Assembly: GCA_942493145.1 (NCBI GenBank)
Contig: OW818679.1
Span: forward strand, 1,984,001-2,048,000
Direction: 5' to 3'
From: ENR-C20 sp942493145
GTDB lineage: Bacteria > Bacillota > Clostridia > Acetivibrionales > DTU013
Length of the DNA: 64,000 bases
In this document: one piece after another, positions 54,655-64,000 of the stretch
Layout of the letters: each line of letters starts with the position of its first letter
Numbering within the stretch: the first letter of the stretch is position 1
Translations under genes and position numbers: made by a program
The notes under the pieces: model-generated
Seen by the model: only the letters and a program-made list of their open reading frames with translations
Told to the model about the DNA's origin: nothing
Database searches by the model: none

Positions 54655-55778
54655 TTAAAGCTTATAACCATATTTGTTGAAGAATTCATCCCTGAATTCT
54701 CCAAGTCTATCTTCCATTATAGCCTGTCTTACCTTTTTCATCAAGTCCAAAAGGAATTTTAAGTTGTGCCAGGTGGTCAGCCTGATACCCAGTACCTCCT
54801 GAGCTTTCAGCAGATGCCTGATATACGCCCTTGTAAAGTTTCTGCAGGCATAACAGTCACATTCAGGATCCAGCGGGCTGAAATCTCTGGCATATTTTGC
54901 ATCTCGTGCAATAATTTTGCCCCTGCTTGTCATTACTGTACCATTTCTGCCTATACGGGTAGGCAGTACACAGTCAAACATATCTATTCCCGCGGATGGC
55001 GCCTTCTATCAGATAATCCGGACTTCCTACACCCATCAGATATCTGGGTTTGTCTTCCGGCAGCAGCGGTACTGTACATTCGAGCATCTTGTACATATCC
55101 TCCGCCGGTTCACCAACACTGAGCCCACCGATGGAATAGCCCGGAAAATCCAGCTGCAACCAGCTCTTTTGCACTTTGTTCCCTTAAATCTGCATATACA
55201 CCGCCCTGTACTATTCCAAACAGTGCCTGCTTATCAGTATTCTTATGAGCCTTCTTGCATCTTGCTGCCCATCTTGTAGTTCTTTCAAGCGACTTTTTTG
55301 CATAATCATATCTGCCGGATATGGAATGCATTCATCAAATGACATGATGATATCAGAGCCCAGGTCATTTTGTATCTTTCATTGCCAGTTCCGGTGTAAA
55401 CATATGCTTTGAACCATCAATATGAGACTTGAAGGTAACACCTTCTTCTTTAATATTTCTCAGATCACTCAGGCTGAATACCTGGAAACCGCCGCTATCT
55501 GTAAGTATCGGCCTGTCCCAGTTCATAAACCTGTGCAGGCCTCCTGCTTCCTTGATCAGATCATTCCCCGGTCTCATATATAAATGATAGGTATTGCTGA
55601 GAATGATATCTGCACCCACTTCTTTCAGTTCATCAGGTGACATTCCTTTTACTGTTGCCTGTGTGCCAACAGGCATAAAAGCAGGTGTATCAAAGGAACC
55701 GTGCGGTGTATGCACCACACCCAGTCTTGCACCTGTCTGTTTGCATTTTTTTATAAATTCATACCTTAATGCTGTCAT
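54655..55778 (-). pseudogene. tgt: queuine tRNA-ribosyltransferase Tgt, broken by indels
   Basis: Exchanges guanine 34 for preQ1 in GUN-reading tRNAs. The first frame (55778-55365) has MPVGTQATVKGMSPDEL, ILSNTYHLYMRPGND and ILTDSGGFQVFSLSDLR. At 55370 one extra G breaks TPELAMK-IQNDLGSDIIMSF. Later frames give LFGIVQGGVYADLREQSAKE, YLMGVGSPDYLIEGA, MFDCVLPTRIGRNGT and the zinc site CDCYACRNFTRAYIRHLL. The stop is at 54655, total about 374 residues, normal length. The order queA-tgt-yajC is standard. Confidence 0.92.
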
Positions 55779-55788
55779 AATTCTCCCC

Positions 55789-56825
55789 TTATTTTATAAA
55801 CATTGCATCTCCAAAGCTGAAGAAACGGTACTTCATATCCACTGCAGTATGGTAAGCCTGCAGGACATTGTCCTTCCCGGCAAATGCACTTACCAGCATG
55901 ATTAATGTGGACTCAGGCAAGATGAAAATTTGTTACCAAAGCATCCACTATTTTGAATCTGATAACCTGGATAAATAAAAATATCCGTCCAGCCTTCTGC
56001 CGGCTTTATTGAACCCTTCATCCGAGCTGCAACAGTCTCAAGCACTCGGCAGCTTGTTGTTCCTACTGCAATAATTCTGCCTCCGTTTTCTCTTGTTCTG
56101 TTTATTGTTTTCAGCAGCAGCATTCAGCGTATAAAACTCCGAATGCATCATATGCTTTTCAACATTTCTCCACTTTAACCGGTCTGAATGTACCAAGGCC
56201 GACATGAAGTGTCAGATAAGCCATATTTATACCCTTTTGTCCCTTAGTTTCTTCCAGCAAGTTCCGGTGTAAAATGCAGTCCTGCAGTTGGTGCAGCAGC
56301 TGAGCCTCTATATTTTGAATATACCGTCTGATACCGTTCCGAATCTTCAAGTTTTTTTGTAATATATGGTGGCAGCGGCATTAATCCGACTCCTGTCCAG
56401 CACCTCCTGAAATATTCCTTCATATTCAAAGCGTACCAGTCTGTTTCCACCTTCTACTACTTCAATTATTTCAGCCTTGAAGCTCACCGTTGCCGAAAAC
56501 AAACCTTGCTCCGGGCTTTGCTCTTTTCCCCGGCTTGAGTATGACTTCCCAAATATCGTCTTCAATATTTTTCAAAAGTACAAATTCTATTTTGCCGCCT
56601 GTATCAGCCCTTACACCAAGAAGTCTGGCCGGAATAACCCTTGTATTGTTTAAAACAAGGCAGTCCCCTTCTTGCAGATACTCCGTCAAATCGATTTAAA
56701 TACTCTGTGCTCCATACTGCCAGCTTTCTGTCAAGTACAAGCAGTCTTGAACTGCTTCTTTCCTCAAGAGGCTCCTGTGCTATCAGTTCCTGCGGTAATT
56801 CATAAAAAAAATCACTGGATTTCAT
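55789..56825 (-). pseudogene. queA: tRNA preQ1(34) S-adenosylmethionine ribosyltransferase-isomerase QueA, broken by indels
   Basis: Adds the epoxycyclopentanediol ring precursor of queuosine from SAM. The start at 56825 gives MKSSDFFYELPQELIAQEPL. The following frames give GDCLVLNNTRVIPARLLGVR, LVRFEYEGIFQEVLDR, MPLPPYITKKLEDSERYQTV, APTAGLHFTPEL, HVGLGTFRPVKVE, IIAVGTTSCRVLETVA and a C-terminal FFSFGDAMFIK. Every conserved block is present in order, with at least four frame changes. The last stop is 55789, 11 bases before tgt. Confidence 0.9.
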
Positions 56826-56957
56826 TTCACCTACCTATTAAAATTTTCAACATTTTATTATTTGCATTTTATCGATACATGATACCTTTTTACATAAACC
56901 TATACAATATCCTTAAATCAATGTTTTACCATCATAAAGAAATCATATATTTGATTC

Positions 56958-58866
56958 TTATTTTACAATGAAAAAGATCATTTTAGATCTATTGTTGTTG
57001 GAATAATGAGTAAGAATCTCATGGTATGTTATGCCGGTTTTGCCCATACCTATGGTCTTCCTGATCATACCAACGGCATGACCCCAGCCTTTTCCTGTGA
57101 ATATATTCATCATATTTTATTCCTGCCTTGTTGACCCATAGCGCCGATGGCAGCCCTCCTGACTCATGCCAACAGCATGACCCCTTATTACCTTTTACCT
57201 CCAAGCTGAATGTATAAGTTTCCGGTACAGCAGTTGCTTTTTTTCATACCGTTGGCGCCAAGAATATGGTGTTGGAATTTTATTATTGAGGAGTCAATGA
57301 AGCTGACAGCTGTTTCATGTATGGGCAGCCAGAAGCTGTGTCTTTGCAGGAACTGAACTTTCATGGTAATACTCTGTGCGATCCCATGGCACCGATTGCT
57401 CAGGCACATCAGGTGCTTTTGTCAATCTGTTGCAAGGAAACATCCGATTTGCAGACGCAGCTGTGGAATTCGTGTGCATCTGCAGCGGTTCAGGCTGTAT
57501 AAACATCTGCATCTGTAGTAATCGTATAAAGCTGACTGTCCAGGCTGAATAGTGTTCTGGTTTTTTCAAGTGCATAAAGCGCCGGATCGCTCCTTTTTCG
57601 CCTCTCACTGCCAGCTGTGTCACTCTGCCCGGATTCTGCGGTTTTTGTAATGGATATCCCCAGAATATTGCCAAGCTGCGGAAGCTTTGCCTTTACATCC
57701 GAAGCTCACGCAGTGTTTTGGTCCATGTATATATCTTCTCATATTTATCCTTCAACACTCACAAGATATGGATAGGAGGAACCCCAAACATTCCGTACAT
57801 CTTCAGTCCGTCCGCCGCTGGATGCAAAATAGTATATTTGCCCTGCCAGTTTGCCGTTATATGTAATGACTTTATCCTTTACTTCATCAATGGCGCTATT
57901 GCATTGTAGCTACTTCGCTGCTGTATCCCTTGTAGACCTGGCAGCTGGTAGTCGGGCATACGTCAAAGCCTGTCTTCGCGTGTTTCCCCATATTGTTGAT
58001 GGCATACATTTTTGAAGCCAGCCTGTGCTTTTATCGCTTCAGCCGGAGATCTTCCCGCCGATTTCCGCAGGAACATTTCCATAAAGATATTCCTGCATGG
58101 ATACAACATTGATAACTGTCATATCACTGGCTGCCAGTCTTCTGACCTCTAGTGCGCCTCTGTAGAGCTTTCCTTTGATTTTGAATACAGGCGGATTATT
58201 TTCAGGCGCAGGCCTCATCTGAAAATACAGCTGTATTGCTGCCAAATATGCAAAGTGGCTTGGTATTGTGCATTTACAAGTGCAATTCTGTTATCAGACG
58301 GTTCCACTAATCATATGTATCCGCTCCCAGCAAGTCGGAAGATATGTATTGCTGCGCAGCTGCTTCATCGGTATACATACCTGTCCAGACCTGCCAGATA
58401 TCTGTATATGCAATATAAGCCTGAACACCAGCTGACGGTATGCTGCAGACCTGTGCAGCAGCTGTTGCTGCATCGGGATAGTCATTTCCTATTTTAATAT
58501 GATATGGTCCCGTATTTTATAAAGGAAGCAATGTATCGGACGTCGTAGCCGGATTGTACTCTTTTAATGCATCACCTGCATTATAATAATAGGTATCCTT
58601 TCTGACATAAAGCGTTGCGGAAGCTGGCTTCCCTATATATTTCAGTAAAGCTGTTGTTCTTTAAAAATCCTATCTGCAGCCCTGCCAGTGCTGCAGATAC
58701 ATTGAAAAATGACAAAGCCGTATTGACGGATGCATCTTTATAGTAAAGCCCTACTCTGACTGAAGCAGGTATCTGGTACGCACCCATAAGATATTGTTGA
58801 TGTAGATAAAAGTATGGCTATGGCAAATATGCTGCTGCAGCCTTTTTTATAAAATATTTTCATCAT
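56958..58866 (-). pseudogene. SpoIID/LytB-domain protein, heavily broken
   Basis: An exported protein related to SpoIID, the lytic transglycosylase of engulfment. The start at 58866 (AAGGTG) opens a signal peptide: IFYKKGCSSIFAIAILL. Fragments follow: SVRVGLYYKDASVNTALSFF, then the SpoIID signature YRGALEVRR and NVVSMQEYLYGNVPAEIG, and near the end two G-H-A-V-G-M blocks (about 57176 and 57080) of the type that ends SpoIID domains. There are many breaks between. About 630 residues, longer than SpoIID. Whether it is a sporulation enzyme or a LytB-like amidase activator is unclear. Confidence 0.75.
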
Positions 58867-59056
58867 ATCAGCACCTTCTCATTGGTATGGAATCAAGTGA
58901 AATTAACATTGATCTGTATGTTTCATTATAAATAGCATTGCTTATACCAATATTTATTCGACATATATCGTCCTTCTTCCTTCTATATCGGCATTATAAA
59001 TTTATTTTTTGATGAATTTTAATATTTTTGTAACATAAACATGCGAAACAAAACAT

Positions 59057-59085
59057 TTGACAAGAAATACTGTCGGTGTTATTAT
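59057..59085 (+). promoter_or_regulatory. Promoter of the lysine-riboswitch operon
   Basis: TTGACA (59057-59062), 17 bases, then TATTAT (59080-59085). It precedes the lysine aptamer by about 50 bases. Confidence 0.82.
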
Positions 59086-59142
59086 TATTTAAAGCTTTAG
59101 GCAAGATAATCTTAATGCTTTATGAAAGGAATAAAACAAAAT

Positions 59143-59266
59143 ATGCAACGGTAGAGGTGCATTTCTCATCAGTAACGTCGCGAAGAACCACAGGGTTCGA
59201 GGATGCTGAGTGAAAGGGTGAAATGCCGAAGGAATCGTCTCCTGCAGGGTTGGTTCCTGGTTGCAT
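59143..59266 (+). promoter_or_regulatory. Lysine riboswitch (L box) aptamer
   Basis: The outer helix pairs ATGCAAC (59143-59149) with GTTGCAT (59260-59266). Inside lie the conserved L-box segments GGTAGAGGTGC, TCAGTAAC, GAGGATGCTGAGTGAAAGGG, TGAAATGCCGAAGG and GGTTGGTTCCTGG in the family order. Lysine binding should favour the terminator at 59360. The genes controlled, asd-dapA-dapB-ACT, are the lysine/diaminopimelate branch, which supports the call. The sequence appears intact. Confidence 0.92.
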
Positions 59267-59359
59267 TCTCAAAAAGCGTAGTAACTGTCATCAATTCATT
59301 TGATGGAGCGCTATCAGTTCTTAACAAAGTCCTTTTTAACGGAGACACAGAATTATAGG

Positions 59360-59384
59360 AACTGTTGGCACTTTGCCAGCAGTT
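59360..59384 (+). terminator. Riboswitch terminator
   Basis: AACTGTTGGCA-CTT-TGCCAGCAGTT (one G-U) followed by an A/T-rich run, 15 bases before the asd ribosome site. An alternative pairing for the 5' arm exists with the CAGTT near 59325. Confidence 0.75.
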
Positions 59385-59407
59385 AATTTATTATTAGGAG
59401 GTTTTTT

Positions 59408-60488
59408 ATGTTGAACAGTAAATTGAAAGTTGGTGTACTTGGTGGAACCGGAATGGTTGGGCAGCGTTTTGTTACACTGCTTGAAAATCACCCTTGGTTT
59501 GAAGTAGTTGCCATTGGAGCAAGCCAAAGGTCGGCAGGCCTTCCCTATGAAAAAGCTGTAGAAGGCCGTTGGAAGCTGGATCTTCCGATACCTGAAAAAG
59601 TAAAGAGGTATCGTTGTAAAAAATGTCACAGAAATAAACAGTTTGGCAGATGAAGTCGATATGGTCTTCTGTGCTGTTGATATGAAAAAGGATGAAATAC
59701 GGGAGCTGGAAGAAAAATATGCAAAGAGCTGAAATACCTGTGATTTCCAACAACTCTGCTCACAGATTCACTGATGATGTACCAATGATTATACCTGAGA
59801 TCAATCCGGAGCACTCTGCAATCATTGAAAAACAAAGAAAACGTCTGGGTACCAAAAGAGGCTTTATTGCTGTGAAATCAAACTGTTCACTGCAGAGCTA
59901 CGTTCCTCCGGTTCATGCACTTATGGGATTTGGTCCGGATAAAATACTCGCTTCAACCTATCAGGCAATTTCAGGCGCAGGCAAAGTATTCAGCGACTGG
60001 CCGGAAATACTGGACAATGTCATACCCTACATCGGCGGCGAAGAAGAAAAAGCGAAAAGGAACCATTGAAAATTTGGGGCAAAATAGAAGGAGATAAAAT
60101 TGTGGCAGCAAAAGGTCCGGCCATATCTGCTCAGTGTTACAGAGTTCCTGTTTCTGACGGACATATGGCATCTGTTTATATTTCATTTAAAAACAAGCCC
60201 TCAAAAGAAGAAATACTGAACTGCTGGAAGGAATTCAGAAGCAAACCGCAGGAATTGAAGCTGCCAAGTGCACCAGTCCACTTCCTCACCTATTTCGACG
60301 AACCTGACAGGCCGCAGACAAAGCTTGACAGAAACCTGGAAAACGGAATGGGCATATCAGTTGGCAGACTGCGTGAGGACACACTGTTTGACTACAAGTT
60401 CACCTGCCTTTCCCACAATACGATCAGAGGAGCTGCCGGCGGTGGAGTACTAATGGCTGAACTGCTCAAAGCTGAAGGCTGGCTGTAA
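59408..60488 (+). pseudogene. asd: aspartate-semialdehyde dehydrogenase, broken by indels
   Basis: Reduces aspartyl phosphate to the semialdehyde. The start at 59408 follows AGGAGG. The nucleotide loop LKVGVLGGTGMVGQRFVTLL is intact, then frames change near 59610 and 59725. Other blocks read VFCAVDMKKDEIRELEEKYA, the catalytic Cys in VKSNCSLQSYVPPVHAL, STYQAISGAGK, VPVSDGHMASVYISF and a C-terminal SHNTIRGAAGGGVLMAELL. Length about 360, normal for this archaeal/clostridial-type Asd. The stop is 60488. Confidence 0.92.
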
Positions 60489-60565
60489 GAGGTCAGGGGA
60501 ATACTCCTGACAAAGTCCGGAAACGCTAATGTCCTATTTGAAAGGATTTGAAAGGATGATTCAAC

Positions 60566-61444
60566 ATGAAAAAGTGTATTTTTACCGGATCCGGTGTTGC
60601 TATTGTAACACCTTTTACAGAAGACGGTAGTTGATTTTGAAAACTTGGAGAACTGATAGAATTTCAGATAAAAGAAAAAACAGATGCCATCGTCATCTGC
60701 GGTACAACAGGCGAAGCTTCCACAATGCCCGATGAAGAGCATATATCTGTTATTGAATATGCTGTAAAAAAGGTAAACGGCAGACTTCCTGTTATAGCAG
60801 GTACAGGCAGCAACGATACCAGGCATGCCATTCATCTGAGCAAACGTGCTCAGGAGGTTGGTGCCGACGCAATCCTCAGCGTAACCCCCTATTACAATAA
60901 AACTACTCAGAAGGGTCTATACGAGCATTTTAAAGTGATTGCACAAAATATTTCCATACCGATGATCCTTTATAACGAACCTTCCAGAACCATTCTGAAT
61001 ATCAATCCGGAGACAGTCCAGCAGCTCTCCAAAATTGAAAATATTGTTGCCATCAAGGAATGCAACCTCAATCAGGTCGGTGAAATCATCAACCTCTGTG
61101 GTGAGGATTTCACCATATATTCCGGTGAGGATGGACTTGTTGTCCCTCTCATGTCACTTGGCGGCAAAGGTGTTATTTCTGTAATGGCAAACATCATTCC
61201 CCGCGATACCCATGAAATGGCTGCAAAGTTTCTTGCCGGCGACCTTGAAGGAAGCAGAAAGCTGCAGCTGAAGACACTTGACCTGATCAAAGCACTGTTC
61301 ATCGAAGTCAGCCCCATTCCGGTAAAGGAAGCAATGAACCAAATGGGTATGAATGTAGGCAAATGCAGAATGCCGTTGGTGGATATCAGTGACAAAAACA
61401 GGGATATACTAATAGAAAGCAATGCAGAATTACGGAATTATTAA
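60566..61444 (+). pseudogene. dapA: 4-hydroxy-tetrahydrodipicolinate synthase DapA, one break near the N-terminus
   Basis: Condenses pyruvate with aspartate semialdehyde. The start at 60566 is after AAAGGATGATT and gives MKKCIFTGSGVAIVTPFTED; a break near 60630 is followed by one long frame to 61444. That frame has AIVICGTTGEASTMPDEEH, the Tyr in SVTPYYNKTTQKG, the Schiff-base Lys in IVAIKECNLN, and YSGEDGLVVPLMSLGGKGVI. 292 or so residues in total, normal. Transcribed after asd under the lysine riboswitch. Confidence 0.94.
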
Positions 61445-61468
61445 ATCTAAAGATAGGATGTGTCATTT

Positions 61469-62247
61469 TTGATAAACATATTAATGAGTGGCTGTAATGG
61501 CAAAATGGGTCAGGTTATATCCAAGACTGGCAGAGCAATATGAGGATCTTCATATTGCTGCCGGTTATGATATCTCTGATAACGGCAAGAATCAATTATC
61601 CGGTATTTACAGATCTTAAAAGCTGCAATGTTAAAGTTGATGTAATTATTGATTTTTCCAATCCTGCAGCACTTGAAGGATTGATAGCCTTTGCATGTTG
61701 CAAAAAAGCTTCCTGTCATTGTAGCTACCACAGGAATATCCCCTGCTCAGAAAAAGCATCTCGAGCAGACGTCTAAGATAATCCCAGTGTTTTTTTCAGC
61801 AAATATGTCTCTTGGTGTCAATCTTTTGATCGATCTGGTAAAAAAAGCAGCAAAGCTGCTTGAGTCGAATTTTGATATTGAGATCATTGAAAAGCATCAC
61901 AATCAGAAGCTTGATGCGCCCCAGCGGTACTGCCCTTGCCATTGCAGACTCCATTAATTCAGTCCTGGAGCAAAAGCAGGAGTATGTGTATGACAGGCAT
62001 TCCCGCAGAAAAAAGAGGAGCAAACCGAAATCGGCATACATGCAGTACGCGGTGGTACGATTGTTGGCGAACATTCTGTCATCTTTGCAGGAAATGATGA
62101 AATTATTGAAATTAACCACTCCGCCATGTCCAAGGATATTTTCGGAACCGGTGCTCTCAGAGCTGCAGATTTATTTATGGTAAAAAACCTGGAATGTATG
62201 ATATGAATGATCTTATCGCGAAGAAGATGATAGAAAAAAGAATATAA
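61469..62247 (+). pseudogene. dapB: 4-hydroxy-tetrahydrodipicolinate reductase DapB, broken by indels
   Basis: Reduces the DapA product. The start is probably the TTG at 61469 (AGGATG upstream): INILMSGCNGKMGQVIS. Further frames read VDVIIDFSNPAALEGLIAFA, KKLPVIVATTGIS, IPVFFSANMSLGVNLLIDLV, FDIEIIEKHHNQKLDAPSGT across a break, IGIHAVRGGTIVGEHSVIFA and ISHSAMSKDIFGTGALRAAD. The last is the canonical C-terminus. The stop is 62247. There are at least five breaks, so no functional frame exists as sequenced. Confidence 0.9.
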
Positions 62248-62284
62248 TCGGAGTAAAATAATCATTAGAACGGAGGTGTGTAAA

Positions 62285-62755
62285 ATGTCGGAAAATGCCG
62301 GTATCCAATATCAGTGTTACTTATAATGTAGCTCTTGTAACCATTGATAACCTTCCGAACAATACCAAACTCATATCCGAATTGTTCAATACGATTGCAC
62401 AAAGGAAGATTAATATCGACATGATTAGCCAGGCTCCCCCCATTCCGCGGCAGTATCAGCATTTCCTTCAGTCTGCCTTCGGATGATCTGGTAAATGCTC
62501 TCAGCGCACTGAATGACTTCAAAAAGAATGCAAAAGACCTGCGAATAGAAATCGATGCAGATAATACAAAATTCAGGTTTTTGGAGAAGGCATGAGGAAT
62601 ATACCCGGTGTGGCTGCCAGGCTATTTACACTTCTTGCAAATGAAGGTATCGAAATCAAGCTTGTTACCACCTCGGAAATTGACATATCCTATCTTATAT
62701 ATGAAAAGGATGTAGATAAGGCTATTAACGCCATCAAGCTGAATACGGCATCTGA
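62285..62755 (+). pseudogene. two-ACT-domain protein of the lysine operon, broken by indels
   Basis: A small amino-acid-binding regulatory protein of about 156 residues resembling the tail of aspartate kinase. The start at 62285 follows GGAGGTG. With one extra A removed it reads MSEMPVSNISVTYNVALVTI, then NNTKLISELFNTIAQRKINI, SISFSLPSDDLVNALSALN, and the second ACT MRNIPGVAARLFTLLANEG with IEIKLVTTSEIDISYLIYEK. The native end is read as AIKAEYGI with its stop at 62755, one base out of frame here, so the sequenced frame runs on to 62816. It may modulate a separate aspartate kinase. Confidence 0.8.
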
Positions 62756-62774
62756 AACTTCTGTAATAGGTAGG

Positions 62775-62827
62775 AAGGGACAGACTTCTGCTCGCGGTAT
62801 GGCTTCGAAGGGCTGAAATCGTCCCTT
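62775..62827 (+). terminator. Possible terminator of the asd-dapAB operon
   Basis: AAGGGAC (62775-62781) and GTCCCTT (62821-62827) pair across a 39-base loop and are followed by TTT. The distance is large, so this is tentative. The segment from 62756 to 62961 holds no gene. Confidence 0.45.
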
Positions 62828-62839
62828 TTTGAATAGTCT

Positions 62840-62909
62840 AGTCCCTGAACCATTGGCATGAGGCGACCCATGATTGAGATGTGTCCCTTGTCCATAGTCC
62901 CTGAACCAT
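62840..62909. repeat. 14-bp direct repeats in the intergenic region
   Basis: AGTCCCTGAACCAT occurs at 62840-62853 and 62896-62909, 56 bp apart, each followed by a purine/pyrimidine-variable GGC. The block looks like a dispersed clostridial intergenic repeat, but this window holds no third copy. Confidence 0.5.
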
Positions 62910-62961
62910 AGGCTTCGGGGTTCTATTCTTCTTTTGGATTCTTCTACCTTATCCTCATCCT

Positions 62962-63840
62962 CTAATAATCTTCCTTATCGTCTTCCCCACTGTCATTATC
63001 GACTTCAGCATGTTTTAAATCTTTTATCATGTATTTATTAAGTACCGGATTCGCATAAAAATTTGTTATCAATCCTATGAAGCTGACAGTTATAAGAAAA
63101 TATAGGACAATCCCCATCAATTGGTTGAAGGGTATAATCATACCAAAGCTAAATGCAAATACGCCCATACAAAGCACGATTATGCCCAGGTTGGGGAAAA
63201 GCCTTGAAAAAGGCAAACAAGAGAGAATTCTTGTATATTGGGCCTGTTTTAAGTTCGAACGTTATGAGCATGGGGTAAATGTAAAGATGCATCATCATGA
63301 ATATGACTATCATTATTACAATCCATGTTATACCTATTGTAGCCAGTAATTCATTCTTCAGTTATTATATCCCTCTATGGCCAGTAACAATGCGGTTGTA
63401 ACTAGTGAGATTATGCCGGATATGGCAAGACTCTGTTTGAAGTTCTTAAGGGCGCAATCTTTGAAATCATCCCATAGGAAAGCATGCTCTTCCCTTGCAT
63501 AATTCCTCAGGACATATGTCAGTCCGGCTTGTGCCGGTCCTACTGTAATCAGAGGCAGAACTGATACGATCATGAATTTAAAAAGGAAATCGACAAAGAG
63601 GAGATCATCGTTGCTTGCAGTCCCTGAAAGCAAGTTGGGAAAGACAGCATCTGCAATCAAAATCGCAAGCAGAATACCTGGTATATTGAGAAAGCAGAAT
63701 AAAAGATTTATTTTTATAAGATTCCAGAATTTCCTTTGCACTATTTCGAAAAACACCAGTATTGGAGCCTTGGGAGGTGCATCTTTAGGTACACCCGGTC
63801 CCGGATTGTTGTAATTGTTAAATCCAAATAAACCTGCCAT
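62962..63840 (-). pseudogene. YesL family (DUF624) membrane protein, broken by two indels
   Basis: A multi-pass protein often found near carbohydrate transporters. The start at 63840 follows GGGGAA: MAGLFGFNNYNNPGPGVPKD, then the first frame ends at 63358. The next frame continues LLATIGITWIVIMIVIFMMM, LYIYPMLITFELKTGPIYKN; a four-C run near 63195 (three expected) causes the second break, and the last frame ends GEDDKEDY at 62962. Six hydrophobic helices and the DUF624 central motif (VGPAQAGLTYVLRNYAREE) are seen. Total about 292 residues, longer than the usual 210-230. Confidence 0.82.
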
Positions 63841-63910
63841 TGTTATTCCCCTTTAAATTTTAAACAGTTTATTGGTTCATTATGAATACAATATACTCTA
63901 ATTCTACTTG

Positions 63911-64000
63911 TTAAGCAATTCTCAATCTGTTCCTCTTCTCGGGTGAAGCACCGAACATAATAATTGAATGCAACGGCATAACCATCATTAAAACGACAAG
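63911..64000 (-). CDS. C-terminal end of an unidentified gene (runs off window)
   Basis: The last 29 codons of a frame open at the edge: VLMMVMPLHSIIMFGASPEK and a basic end to a stop at 63911. It includes one hydrophobic segment, so the gene may encode a membrane protein. It lies upstream of yesL in the same direction; a sugar transporter component would fit, but the fragment is too short to tell. Confidence 0.4.
   Translation of the reverse strand, partial: LVVLMMVMPLHSIIMFGASPEKRNRLRIA

Overview
This window reads as chromosome of a low-to-moderate GC, Gram-positive, anaerobic, endospore-forming member of the Clostridia. The evidence is a SpoVS gene with a SigH-type promoter, a SpoIIIE/TepA/YlzJ cluster, RNase Y, a PyrR-controlled pyr operon with PyrK, S-layer homology domains, a SpoIID-like protein and a SCIFF ranthipeptide system. 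The genus cannot be fixed from sequence alone; a relative of the Acetivibrio/Ruminiclostridium group is my inference. No insertion sequence, phage or CRISPR array was seen.

Layout. 1-2.3 kb: start of mutS, then ylbF and miaB (minus strand). 2.4-14.2 kb: a complete de novo pyrimidine operon on the minus strand (pyrR-B-C-F-carA-carB-pyrK-D, a histidine phosphatase, and an unusual pyrE-like gene), with a PyrR attenuator and promoter in front. 14.2-17.6 kb: a membrane PAS protein without kinase domains plus a NarL-type regulator (plus strand), facing a complete 7TM histidine kinase (minus). 17.9-22.2 kb: a DUF1508 protein, a two-repeat lipoprotein, a broken unknown gene, and an RCC1-repeat/SLH surface protein. 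22.3-36.9 kb: housekeeping and sporulation genes on the minus strand (rluD, lspA, a solute-binding lipoprotein, pgeF, spoVS, ymdB, rny, ygiQ, a TPR protein, spoIIIE, ylzJ, tepA). 37.2-43.6 kb: rnpB, nif3-like, trmK, two tRNAs, rpoD, dnaG. 43.8-44.9 kb: an HD-GYP gene.

44.93-45.97 kb is a G/T-rich, C-poor stretch with no credible gene and a base composition unlike everything else here. From 46.8 kb to 63.4 kb most genes are broken by small indels although the encoded residues stay conserved across frames: panC, secF, secD, an HD protein, the SCIFF maturase, a TIGR04086-type gene, yajC, tgt, queA, a spoIID-like gene, asd, dapA, dapB, an ACT gene and yesL. Most are essential or strongly conserved, so I read this as poor sequence quality rather than gene decay.

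The most interesting biology is the SCIFF locus at 51.9-53.6 kb: a 46-residue precursor with six cysteines, missing from simple ORF lists because of its size, followed by its radical SAM/SPASM maturase and an HD protein, all inside a yajC-secD-secF protein-export neighbourhood. Control elements that can be read directly are the PyrR attenuator, a lysine riboswitch before asd-dapA-dapB-ACT, a SigH promoter before spoVS, strong SigA promoters for rnpB and the tRNAs, and several unexplained palindromes and inverted repeats.
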